From NCBI GenBank assembly GCA_002898255.1, contig BEIE01000002.1, forward strand, positions 682,001-746,000: a stretch of DNA of 64,000 nt, given 5' to 3'. Source of the DNA: a bacterium HR28. GTDB lineage: Bacteria > Chloroflexota > Chloroflexia > Thermomicrobiales > Thermomicrobiaceae. This document shows positions 1 through 7,446 of this stretch, piece after piece. Positions within the stretch are counted from its first letter, which is position 1. Each line of letters begins with the position of its first letter. The position numbers and the translations under genes are program-made. Under the pieces are notes generated by a model. That model was not told where the DNA came from, searched no databases, and saw only the letters and a list, made by a program, of their open reading frames with translations.

Positions 1-84
1 CTGTGGCAGTTGGAAGTTGGTGATCCGGACGGAGCGATCCGTGGTGGTGAGCTCCTCGAACTTCCCCTAAAGTCGAGCGCCTGA
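1..84 (+). CDS. 3' end of a gene cut by the window edge (unidentified)
   Basis: Frame 1 is open from the first base to a TGA at 82-84 and gives 27 residues with a natural-looking composition, including the stretch EVGDPDGAIRGGELLELP. The next gene starts 33 bases later on the same strand, so the two could be co-transcribed. There is too little sequence to name a family, and a 27-codon open frame can occur by chance. Confidence 0.35.
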   Translation: MWQLEVGDPDGAIRGGELLELPLKSSA

Positions 85-117
85 CTGCCATGGTAAAACA
101 GGGCAGGGACGCCGTGG

Positions 118-465
118 ATGGTTCGGGGGTGCAACGTGACGACGTTGCCTGTCCTGCGGCAGAGGGATCCCCAGGCGAACACCTCTTCGCCTGGGGTGGA
201 GAAACGGGTGCCGAGTGTCTGGCTTGGTCCGGTGGTCAGTGCGTTCCTGCTGGCGGTCTTATTTGTGATCGCAACGGTGCTGCGGCGTAGTGAATTGGCC
301 GACAGTGCACGCCCAGTGATGGTTGGCGTCTCGAGTGCCGCGGCGGCGATCATTGCACTGCAGGGAGCTCGCACAGCGGCTGCGCGGCGCGGCTGGTCGG
401 GGATCATTGCCGGTGGACTAATGGTGGCAATGGGGCTCTACACGCTGGTCCACGTACTTCGCTGA
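118..465 (+). CDS. small membrane protein, function unknown
   Basis: The product has 115 residues and three hydrophobic stretches: about residues 35-56 (WLGPVVSAFLLAVLFVIATV), 66-84, and a C-terminal one ending LVHVLR. The last two are short and rich in Ala and Gly. A GTG at 136 with GGGGGTG just upstream is an equally good start and gives 109 residues. The segment before the first helix is hydrophilic. No family is recognised. It stands alone between the preceding gene tail and a convergent flavoprotein gene. Confidence 0.55.
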   Translation: MVRGCNVTTLPVLRQRDPQANTSSPGVEKRVPSVWLGPVVSAFLLAVLFVIATVLRRSELADSARPVMVGVSSAAAAIIALQGARTAAARRGWSGIIAGGLMVAMGLYTLVHVLR

Positions 466-502
466 GACTTTGGGGGCTGTGCCGCGAAACCGCCACCCAG
501 TG

Positions 503-934
503 TCAGTGCAGCGTGCCCCAGGTTGCAACCCGCTCGATCCGGAGCGCGATAATAGGCCTCTCCTCGAGGCGCATCGTCTGGTACTGACGATATCGTCTCC
601 GGAGCAATGACACAGCCTGCGCATGCTCCGGAGCGCCTGGGGGAAGGAGTTCCGCCGAGCCGCGGAGAAGTACCCAGCCGAGGCGCGTCCAGTCTTCGTC
701 ATAGCGGTCGACGACAAGCGCTGCGCGCCCGGTCTCTAAGACGTTCCGCACCCGCCGGAGCACAGCGCCAGGTCGTTTCGGCTTCTCGTCGATCGGCGTG
801 TAGATTGTGCCCTCGCTGACCGCATAGCAGACGGGGACAACGTACGGCTCACCCGCCCGGCTGACAGTCGCAAGGTGGCCGACTCGTTGACACTCGAGAA
901 AGGCGCGGAGTTCCTCGTCGAGCTCGCGTGGCAT
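503..934 (-). CDS. PPOX-class F420/FMN-dependent oxidoreductase (Rv0121-like)
   Basis: A 143-residue split-barrel flavoprotein of the pyridoxamine-5'-phosphate-oxidase superfamily. Visible marks are the N-terminal HLATVSRAGEPYVVPVCY strand pair, the EKPKR loop that binds the cofactor phosphate in this group, and a central DRYDEDWTRLGWVLLRG segment. The layout matches the TIGR03668 (Rv0121-like) group, whose relatives are F420- or FMN-dependent reductases of unknown physiological substrate. I chose the ATG at 934 because the family begins a few residues before the ELRAFLECQRVG helix; the upstream extension to 1075 has no family character. It is a single-gene unit convergent with 118-465. Confidence 0.85.
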   Translation of the reverse strand: MPRELDEELRAFLECQRVGHLATVSRAGEPYVVPVCYAVSEGTIYTPIDEKPKRPGAVLRRVRNVLETGRAALVVDRYDEDWTRLGWVLLRGSAELLPPGAPEHAQAVSLLRRRYRQYQTMRLEERPIIALRIERVATWGTLH

Positions 935-1669
935 GGGGTGACTCCTTGTCTCACTCTCTTCGACGTCAATTGCGCGCCGAGTGTGTCCACATGATTGAGG
1001 ATGCTCCATGCCAGTCAGTCCGGGAAGCGTGCAGAGCTGGAACAGTGAGGAGCACGGCAGTAGCCATGCAGTCATCTTTCCTGTCGAGGTACGCGCCCGC
1101 CTTCATGTGAAGGCGCAATTCGCCGGTGATTGATCGAGGAACCGGCTTCTCAGCTCAGGCCGCTACGTCTCGGTGTCCTTACGCGCGCAACTCGATAACA
1201 CAGTCTGCCGCATCGCTCAGTGGCAAGAAGGTCTCCCCTCATAAGATCGTGCCGGATGGTGCCCGCTGCCCATTGCGAGTCAGTCCGGCTGTGTTCAACC
1301 AGCCGCGCATTGCCCGCCGGGCTGAGATACTGCGGCTGGTTGTGGCCAGCATCATGCTCATGCCCGTGCAGCGGCTGCAGTCATCGTCTGATGGGGTGGA
1401 GAGAAACAGAGCGGCAGTGCAGCGTGCGGCGTCCGGTATCTCTGCTACCTAGAGTTTCCCCTTGCCGATAGCCTTCCATTGGATGGGGGATGAGCTCGTT
1501 GCATTGTAAGGTCATGCTCTTGAGTTCGACCCGTGGCGGTCGGCATTGCCCGACCGCCAACGACTCTGCAGGGGTGGAGACGGCTGGTCGACGGGAGGTA
1601 GGGGAAACCTGTTCCTTCGCTGTTTGGAACGGGGGAGACACAGGGGCTGCGTTGCGAAACGTTGAGTAC
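935..1669. other. 735-bp spacer without a supported gene
   Basis: Both strands hold several short open frames (for example 1126-1452 plus and 1381-1854 minus). Their translations are rich in Ser, Arg, Cys and Pro, overlap each other in conflicting frames, and lack a ribosome-binding site. I see no tRNA or convincing terminator here. Upstream signals for the flavoprotein gene at 934 should lie in this spacer, but none is clear. Confidence 0.5.
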
Positions 1670-1698
1670 TTGACGGTTCCGCAACATCTCGCTAGACT
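1670..1698 (+). promoter_or_regulatory. sigma-70-type promoter for the cysteine-rich small ORF
   Basis: TTGACG at 1670-1675 and TAGACT at 1693-1698 are separated by 17 bases, the preferred spacing. The predicted start near 1705 leaves a leader of about 44 bases before the ATG at 1749. It is the best -35/-10 pair I found in the window. Confidence 0.55.
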
Positions 1699-1715
1699 AT
1701 CCAGCGATCTGTCTC

Positions 1716-1731
1716 GCGGCCGAACGGCCGC
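1716..1731 (+). other. 5'-UTR hairpin / inverted repeat
   Basis: GCGGCC and GGCCGC form a perfect 6-bp stem with a GAAC loop, ending two bases before the AGGAG ribosome-binding site at 1734-1738. The position allows it to affect translation of the small ORF, or to act as an operator just downstream of the predicted transcription start. Confidence 0.4.
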
Positions 1732-1748
1732 ACAGGAGCGGTGGCACG

Positions 1749-1904
1749 ATGCAGAGCGGAACGATGGGACAAGCGACGAAGCGACGCAACGGGCAGCAGT
1801 GCTGCATCTGCCTCCGTGGCCGCTGCCGTGTCCTCGTTCCACCCTGCCCCACAATGATCGGGGTCTACTCCTACTGGCCCCGCATCTGCGACTGTCGCCC
1901 CTAA
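1749..1904 (+). CDS. 51-residue cysteine-rich small protein, unknown function
   Basis: An ATG ten bases after AGGAG opens a 51-codon frame ending in TAA. The product has seven cysteines at residues 18, 19, 21, 26, 33, 47 and 49 (CCIC, then C26, PPCP, ICDC), a basic N-terminal third (TKRRNG) and no signal peptide. The pattern could be a metal-binding knuckle, a disulfide-rich peptide or a RiPP-like precursor; no maturase is nearby. Support is a consensus-like promoter with 17-bp spacing, a leader hairpin and a ribosome-binding site, all in order. Overlapping open frames on both strands are longer but have no such signals. Not recognised as any family. Confidence 0.5.
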   Translation: MQSGTMGQATKRRNGQQCCICLRGRCRVLVPPCPTMIGVYSYWPRICDCRP

Positions 1905-2061
1905 ACGATCCTCACTGACCGTTTTCAACGTACTGCCCAGGTGACCCGCTGCCGCGCGGAAGCGTGGTGCTACTGGGCGTCTGGGATGAGCGTCATAGCG
2001 TTCGGTCTCGTGATCGAGCGAACGGTAGGTTGTGCCTGACGAAGAACGGGAGGGTGAGGGT

Positions 2062-2583
2062 ATGCCGCTGTTTCTGGCTGAGTATCGGGTGCAGGCGACC
2101 GATCGTACCCAGCTGGAGCCGCTCTTTGCAGCGATCGATCGAGCGGTACGACAGGCTGGTGGTGAGGTGATCGAGTATCAGGTCGGGCAAGATTTGGCCA
2201 TTCTTTACGCGGTCCTCGAACATAGTGATGGAGAGGCACTGCAAAAGAGTCTGGAAGATGCTGGCGTTGTACCCCAGGACTTCGCACAGGTCCGCCTGGT
2301 CGGCCAATCGTTGGAGGAAGTCAAGGCGCAGCGGGGTGAGGCCAACTATCTGGTAGAGTGGGACCTGCCTGCTGGTCTGACTATGGAGGCATACCTCCAG
2401 CGCAAGGCGGAAAAGTCGCCACTCTACGCCCAGGTGCCGGAAGTGCGCTTCCTCCGCACGTACGTCCGAGAGGACATGGCCAAGTGTGTCTGCCTCTACG
2501 CGGCACCGGATGAAGCGGCGGTCCGTCGCGCACGCCAGGTGGTGAGTGCGCCGGTCGACCGGCTGACGCGGTTGTGCTCGTGA
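2062..2583 (+). CDS. DUF4242 (SCO4226-like, nickel-binding type) protein
   Basis: A 173-residue protein made of two ferredoxin-like repeats. Residues 1-85 (MPLFLAEYRV to VRLVGQSLEEV) and about 95-170 (NYLVEWDLPAG to the PVDRLTRL end) each follow the DUF4242 pattern. The founding member of this family, Streptomyces SCO4226, binds nickel; whether this one does cannot be told from sequence. I chose the ATG at 2062, preceded by GGAGGGTGAGGG, over the GTG at 2032. It ends 10 bases before the flavoprotein gene at 2594 and is probably the first gene of that importer operon. Confidence 0.8.
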   Translation: MPLFLAEYRVQATDRTQLEPLFAAIDRAVRQAGGEVIEYQVGQDLAILYAVLEHSDGEALQKSLEDAGVVPQDFAQVRLVGQSLEEVKAQRGEANYLVEWDLPAGLTMEAYLQRKAEKSPLYAQVPEVRFLRTYVREDMAKCVCLYAAPDEAAVRRARQVVSAPVDRLTRLCS

Positions 2584-2593
2584 GGGGGGAGCA

Positions 2594-3697
2594 ATGGCGG
2601 AGGCACTTGCCTCGACGCTCATCGATCCTGCGTTGCAGGAGCGACTCGCACCAGTGCTAGAGGAGCGGGCGCCCCATATTGATGCAGGTGAGCTCCCCGC
2701 GCAGTCGACGCTGACGCTGCTTGCCGCCGAGGGCTTGTTGCCGCGGGTCGAGTGGGATGCCCCCTCGGTGCCAGCGCCTTTCGATCTCGAGCGGGCCGGC
2801 GAGCTGCTCGCGACGGTTGCCTGGTCGGACTTCGCGAGTGCTTTCTCGCTCTGGTGCCATGTGATGACGATGTTGTACCTGGCCTACGCGGAGCGGGGTT
2901 CGCCGCTGCGGGTGGAGTTCCTGCCGCAGCTGGAGCGTACCGAGCGCTACGGGAGTACCGCACTGGCGACGGCTCTCGGCCATGCCCAGACGGGGCGTCC
3001 CTTGCCAGTGCAGGCGGGGTGGCAGTCGGGACACGAACTCGTCCTGCACGGTTTTGTCCCCTGGGCGTCGAACCTGACCGAACGATTCTTGGTCGTGACA
3101 CCGGCCCAGGGGGACCATGGGACATTCATCGTCGCGGTGCCCAGTGAGACGGCCGGTGTGGTGGTTGACCCTTATCCACCGCTCCTTGCTCTGCAGGGCA
3201 CGGCGAGTACGTCCTTGCGCTTTGTCGACGTCCGTGTTCCGCGGGAGTGGGTTCTGGCCCATGATGTTGTCGCCTTTCTGCAGCGAATTCAGCCGGCGTT
3301 CCTGGCGCTTCAGGCCAGCTTCTGCTGGGGGCTCGCTGCCCGTGCGCTTGCCGAGGCACGCGCGTCCCTGCGCGGGGTGAATGAGGTCTTCCGTTTGGAG
3401 CTCGAACGGAGCGAGAACGAACGGGATTGGCTGGCTCAGCAACTCCGTGAGCTGCTCTCCGAAGCGCTGCGACCGGCGGATCGTGAGCGACGCTGCCGGG
3501 CGCTCGAACTGCGGCTTGCGGCAATGCGCCTAGCCTGTTCTGCAGTCGCGCTCGAAGCGAAGACGAAAGGAGGGCAGGCGTATCGGGCTGACAGCCCGGC
3601 CGCACGCCGGCAACGCGAAGCAGCATTCTTGCCGATCCAGACACCGACAGAAGGGCAGTTGCTATGGGAGCTCCAGCAGTTACGCTCGTCGACGTAA
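2594..3697 (+). CDS. acyl-CoA-dehydrogenase-like flavoprotein linked to an ABC importer
   Basis: A 367-residue protein with the acyl-CoA dehydrogenase layout: a helical N-terminal domain (about 1-120, with AEGLLPRVEW), a beta domain (about 125-225, with VTPAQGDHGTFIVAVP and LRFVDVRVPREWVL) and a C-terminal helical bundle. True acyl-CoA dehydrogenases are usually nearer 380-400 residues, and the catalytic Glu region is not obvious. Members of this fold beside SsuABC-type importers (SfnB, DszC-like) act in sulfur-compound oxidation, so a flavin monooxygenase or desulfurisation role is plausible but inferred. GGGGGGAGCA precedes the start. The 3' end overlaps the ATPase gene by 34 bases. Confidence 0.78.
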   Translation: MAEALASTLIDPALQERLAPVLEERAPHIDAGELPAQSTLTLLAAEGLLPRVEWDAPSVPAPFDLERAGELLATVAWSDFASAFSLWCHVMTMLYLAYAERGSPLRVEFLPQLERTERYGSTALATALGHAQTGRPLPVQAGWQSGHELVLHGFVPWASNLTERFLVVTPAQGDHGTFIVAVPSETAGVVVDPYPPLLALQGTASTSLRFVDVRVPREWVLAHDVVAFLQRIQPAFLALQASFCWGLAARALAEARASLRGVNEVFRLELERSENERDWLAQQLRELLSEALRPADRERRCRALELRLAAMRLACSAVALEAKTKGGQAYRADSPAARRQREAAFLPIQTPTEGQLLWELQQLRSST

Positions 3698-4434
3698 CAA
3701 AGGTGTATGGACACGGGCGACGCCAACGTGTCGTGCTTGGAGGGTTGTCGCTCACCGTACCGGTGGGTGCCGTGACGGTCCTACTCGGTCCGAGCGGGAT
3801 CGGGAAGTCCACCGTCTTACGGATTATTGCCGGTCTGGAAGCCCCAACGAGTGGTGAAGTGCAGTACGGCGCTGGTCTAATTCCTCGTCGGGATATCCGG
3901 TTGGTGTTCCAGGAACCGAGTCTTCTGCCTTGGCTGACCGTCGCGGACAACGTTGCGCTTGGGCTCCGCTTCAAGGTGAACCGAGAGCGCGTCGATCCAA
4001 GCGTGGTCGAACAACTGTTGGAGCGGAGTGGACTGCGTGACCTTGCCAGTGCCTTGCCCAGCATGCTCTCCGGAGGGCAGGCGCAGCGCGTGAATCTCGT
4101 GCGGGCGCTGGCGACGGCACCAGGACTCCTACTCTTGGACGAGCCCTTTGCTGCACTCGACCCGCCGACGCGACGGAATTCTCAGCAATGGCTGCGTGAG
4201 CTGGTGCGCGATTTAGGGGTCACAGCAGTGCTCGTGACCCATGACCTCGACGAAGCGCTCACAGTCGGCGATCAGCTGCTGCTCTTAGGTGGGCAGCCAG
4301 CGAGAGTCATTGGACAGTGGTGGGTCAGCGAGCATGAGGCAGCGGAGCTGCGACGAAACGTCCTCGAGGGGTACGGCGTTGCCGAGACGGTCGATGCAGT
4401 GCCGCGCTTGGCCTTCGCAGGGAGGGATGCGTAA
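3664..4434 (+). CDS. ABC transporter ATP-binding protein, NrtD/SsuB/TauB family
   Basis: A 256-residue ATPase with every expected motif: Walker A GPSGIGKST near residue 40, a Q-loop in FQEPSLLPWLTVADNV typical of the nitrate/sulfonate/taurine branch, signature LSGGQAQR, Walker B LLLLDEP, and the H-loop VTHDLDEA. It energises the permease at 5672-6487 for uptake of a small anion or sulfonate-like solute bound by the lipoprotein at 4434-5675. It overlaps its upstream neighbour by 34 bases and shares one base with the next gene (TAATG). Confidence 0.93.
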   Translation: MGAPAVTLVDVTKVYGHGRRQRVVLGGLSLTVPVGAVTVLLGPSGIGKSTVLRIIAGLEAPTSGEVQYGAGLIPRRDIRLVFQEPSLLPWLTVADNVALGLRFKVNRERVDPSVVEQLLERSGLRDLASALPSMLSGGQAQRVNLVRALATAPGLLLLDEPFAALDPPTRRNSQQWLRELVRDLGVTAVLVTHDLDEALTVGDQLLLLGGQPARVIGQWWVSEHEAAELRRNVLEGYGVAETVDAVPRLAFAGRDA

Positions 4435-5675
4435 TGTCTCTGGTCACGCGGAGAGCATTCGTCCGGCGGGCACTCCTCGGCCTTGTGGCCGCTCCTCTCC
4501 TGGCGGCGTGCAGCGGCAGGCCGACAGCATCTCCGACTTCGTCGTCGGGAGCCAGTAGTCCGACAGTTATCGTGCCGTCGGGCACTGGGGTGACGGCTGT
4601 AGCGAGCGGGCGACTGCGCATCGGCTACCTCCCGATCACGGATGCGGCGCCATTGCTCCTTGCGCATGCGAAGGGGTATTACCAGGATCTGGGACTTGCG
4701 GTCGAACAGCCGACAATGTTCCGCAGCTGGGCACAGATCGCTGAAGCCTTTCAGGCCCGGCAGGTTGATGTGGTGCATCTCTTGATGCCGCTGGCGATCT
4801 GGATGCGCTTCAACCAGCAGGTACCAGTGAAGCTTGTTGCCTGGGACCACGTCAACGGTTCGGCCCTTACCGTCGCGGAAGAGATCGAGCGGCTTGAGGA
4901 CCTGGCGGGGAAGACGATCGCGGTGCCGTTCTGGTACTCGATCCACAACGTGCTCTTGCAGCTCATGCTTGAGCGGGCGGGCTTGCGGCCCCTCTTACGA
5001 GGTGAGCCGTCAGCGAGCGAGCGAACAGTCAAGCTTGTGGTGATGGCACCAGCCGACATGGCACCAGCGCTGGCGAACGGATCGATTGCTGGCTACATCG
5101 TGGCCGAGCCGTTCAACGCGCTTGCCGAGGTGCAAAGAGCCGGGAAGATCCTTCGCTTCAGCGGCGATGTTTGGCTGGATCACGCCTGCTGCGTTGTCGT
5201 GCTGCGCGAAGAGGATACCGCGACGCAGCCAGAGTGGGCGCAAGCGGTGGTCACAGCGATCGTGCGAGCTCAGCGCTTCGCACGGGAGAACCGGGCGGAG
5301 GCTGCCCGGCTGCTCGCGAAACAGGGTGATCGCGGGTATCTCCCTCAGCCGTTGGAAGCCATTGAGCGTGTCCTGCTCGATCCCGAGCACGATCGCTATG
5401 TGCAGGAGGGGATCATTCGGCATCCGGAGTGGAATCCAACGCGGATTGACTTTCGCCCGTATCCCTTCCCGACCTACACGGCAGCGCTTATCGAGCACTT
5501 GCGCCGGACTCAGGTCGAGGGTGATGCCGCGTTCCTGCGTGCACTTGATCCCCAGCAGGCGCATCGTGAGCTTGTCGATGACCGGTTCGTCCTCCAGGCA
5601 CTAGAGCGTGAGGGCGGGCCAGCGGCGTTTGGTCTTCCCGAATCGTTGAATCGCAGTGAACGGATCGAGCCGTGA
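4434..5675 (+). CDS. ABC transporter substrate-binding lipoprotein, NrtA/SsuA superfamily
   Basis: A 413-residue exported protein. The N-terminus has arginine pairs (TRRAFVRR) then a lipobox LLAAC with the lipid-anchored Cys at residue 26, so export may be by Tat or Sec. After a Ser/Thr/Pro linker, mature sequence from RIGYLPITDAAPLLLAHAKG matches the NMT1/NrtA/CmpA-like periplasmic-binding fold, with AGKTIAVPF opening the second lobe. Family relatives bind nitrate, bicarbonate, sulfonates or thiamine precursors; the ligand here is open. It lies between its ATPase and permease genes. Confidence 0.9.
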   Translation: MSLVTRRAFVRRALLGLVAAPLLAACSGRPTASPTSSSGASSPTVIVPSGTGVTAVASGRLRIGYLPITDAAPLLLAHAKGYYQDLGLAVEQPTMFRSWAQIAEAFQARQVDVVHLLMPLAIWMRFNQQVPVKLVAWDHVNGSALTVAEEIERLEDLAGKTIAVPFWYSIHNVLLQLMLERAGLRPLLRGEPSASERTVKLVVMAPADMAPALANGSIAGYIVAEPFNALAEVQRAGKILRFSGDVWLDHACCVVVLREEDTATQPEWAQAVVTAIVRAQRFARENRAEAARLLAKQGDRGYLPQPLEAIERVLLDPEHDRYVQEGIIRHPEWNPTRIDFRPYPFPTYTAALIEHLRRTQVEGDAAFLRALDPQQAHRELVDDRFVLQALEREGGPAAFGLPESLNRSERIEP

Positions 5676-6487
5676 AGGTGCGCAGCGTGTTCCGCGATGT
5701 CATGCTGCGAACGAGCGGTCTGGCAGCGCTCATCCTTATCTGGTGGCTCGCGACTGCTGTCCTCGCGAGTGCGGACTCGTTCGCGAGTCGGTTCGCCCCC
5801 GGACCGGCGCTGCGTGCACTCGTCGAGCTTGCACAGAGTGGGGAACTCTGGTCGCACCTGCGTGCGAGTGCTGAGCGCGTCGCGCTGGGCCTGGCGCTCA
5901 GCGCGACGCTCGGTATCCCGCTTGGGGTGGCCGTTGGGAGCGTGCGCTGGATCGCACAGGTGCTAGGGCCGAGTATGCAGGTGCTGCGGATGGTCTCCCC
6001 GCTTTCTTGGATGCCCGTTGCCCTGCTCGTCTTCGGTGCGGGAACGCGTTCGGTTGTCTTCCTGATTGTTATGGCGGCTACCTGGCCGATTCTCTTGAGC
6101 ACAGCGGACGGGGTGGCGCATCTCGACCCACGGTGGCCACTTGTCGGGCGGAGTCTGGGAGCCTCACGCTGGGAGCTCCTACGGCACGTGGTGTGGCCCG
6201 GTGTGCGGCCACGCGTGCTGGCTGGACTGCGCCTTGCGGTGAGTGTCGCGTGGATTGTTCTTGTGCCAGCTGAGATGCTCGGGGTCGATTCGGGACTCGG
6301 CTATGCCATCCTCGACGCGCGCGATCGCCTCGACTATGGGGAACTGATGGCGATGTTACTGGTGATTGCTGCGAGCGGTATCGTGTTGGACGGCGTCGCA
6401 CGCTGGCTCTTCGGAGAACGACAAGCGGCACCTGCTCGCGCGCTGGTCCGGCGCGTGCATGCTCCCATCGCGGAAGAGCTCGGCTGA
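5672..6487 (+). CDS. ABC transporter permease, NrtB/SsuC/TauC family
   Basis: A 271-residue inner-membrane permease with about six helices. The first is LAALILIWWLATAVL, and the EAA-type loop near residues 160-185 (VGRSLGASRWELLRHVVWPG) contacts the ATPase. It starts at a GTG in a 4-base GTGA overlap with the preceding stop, so translation is probably coupled. Its stop at 6485-6487 lies two bases from the stop of the convergent lipoprotein gene, so no room remains for a separate terminator between the two operons. Confidence 0.92.
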   Translation: MKVRSVFRDVMLRTSGLAALILIWWLATAVLASADSFASRFAPGPALRALVELAQSGELWSHLRASAERVALGLALSATLGIPLGVAVGSVRWIAQVLGPSMQVLRMVSPLSWMPVALLVFGAGTRSVVFLIVMAATWPILLSTADGVAHLDPRWPLVGRSLGASRWELLRHVVWPGVRPRVLAGLRLAVSVAWIVLVPAEMLGVDSGLGYAILDARDRLDYGELMAMLLVIAASGIVLDGVARWLFGERQAAPARALVRRVHAPIAEELG

Positions 6488-6489
6488 GG

Positions 6490-7446
6490 TCAGGAGCCAG
6501 CACGCGAAGAGACAAATTCGGCAGCGACCGTCCAATCATCAGGGCAGCGAGGTGGTTTGCTGTCGAGGATTAGGAGGAGTTCCCACTGGCCGTACGGCGA
6601 GATACAGAGTGCAAACGGCTGCGCGGCTTCTCTCGCTGCCATGATTTCGGCGACGCAGCTTGTGTAGTCTCGCTCAGGACAGAGGAGTTCGGCGCTGCCG
6701 CGTGAGTCAAGGGCACTTGGCGTCGTTGGGGGATGGATCCCGGGGACGCGAGTGATGATGCGGCGCAGGAGCAACGCGGCCAAGGATTCTGTGCGGTCAC
6801 GTGCCTGGCGGCAACTTTCTGGTTCGTGCGGGTTGCAGGGGGCCGTAACCGAAACAGCGGCCAGGACGTTCTCCTCGCGGAACCAGAGCGTGAGGCGAGC
6901 GAACCCCGGAAGGGCGGCAGGGGCGAGACGCAACTGACTTGCATCGCCACGCGGACGATGCGGAAGTAGTTGCCCTGGAGTGGTTTGGACGAGCGCCTGG
7001 TAGGCTGCCTCGGCGCCCTGTGCCGTCGCGTAGAAGTCGAGCCGACAGGCAGCAGCGGTAAACGGCGCATCGAGGCGCTCCGCGTGCGCTTGGGCCAGCG
7101 CCTGCTCCAACTCGTCCTGGCTAAGGAAGCCGTCCGCGTCTTCCGCTGGCATACTCGGGGGTTCGTAGGCATACTGCAGCCAAGCGCCGCTCAACCGCTG
7201 CCAAGCCTCAAACTCGGCGGGTCGAAGACTGGGGGTGTCGCGCTGTGCGGCAGCTGCGTTATCGATGATCTGCCGCGCCATCACCTCGAAGTCTCCTGGC
7301 AGGTGCTCAACACCAAAGCAGATATCGCGAGCCAGGAGACCCGCTTGCGTTGCGTACGGAGGCAGCGGAGGAGAGCTCGTCGCACACGCAGCAGCCAGGA
7401 GCACCAAGGAGAGCGTTGCTGCCAAGCGACGGAGCACGTCAGCCAC
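6490..7446 (-). CDS. lipoprotein of unknown function, last gene of the seven-gene envelope operon
   Basis: A 318-residue lipoprotein: a short charged start (MADVLRRL), a hydrophobic core LAATLSLVLLAAAC, and the lipobox Cys at residue 21. The mature part has about ten further cysteines in pairs (CNPHEPESC, CPERDYTSC, and C near LCISPYGQW), suggesting disulfides and an extracytoplasmic location. I chose the GTG at 7446 because it gives an 8-base overlap with the preceding stop and has GGGAG upstream; a longer frame to 7542 would put 32 residues before the signal. No family is recognised. Confidence 0.7.
   Translation of the reverse strand: MADVLRRLAATLSLVLLAAACATSSPPLPPYATQAGLLARDICFGVEHLPGDFEVMARQIIDNAAAAQRDTPSLRPAEFEAWQRLSGAWLQYAYEPPSMPAEDADGFLSQDELEQALAQAHAERLDAPFTAAACRLDFYATAQGAEAAYQALVQTTPGQLLPHRPRGDASQLRLAPAALPGFARLTLWFREENVLAAVSVTAPCNPHEPESCRQARDRTESLAALLLRRIITRVPGIHPPTTPSALDSRGSAELLCPERDYTSCVAEIMAAREAAQPFALCISPYGQWELLLILDSKPPRCPDDWTVAAEFVSSRAGS

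Noticed and set aside
1126..1452. Open frame of 108 codons on the plus strand
   Set aside because: Ser/Arg-rich composition, no ribosome-binding site, overlaps other frames on both strands; reads as chance.
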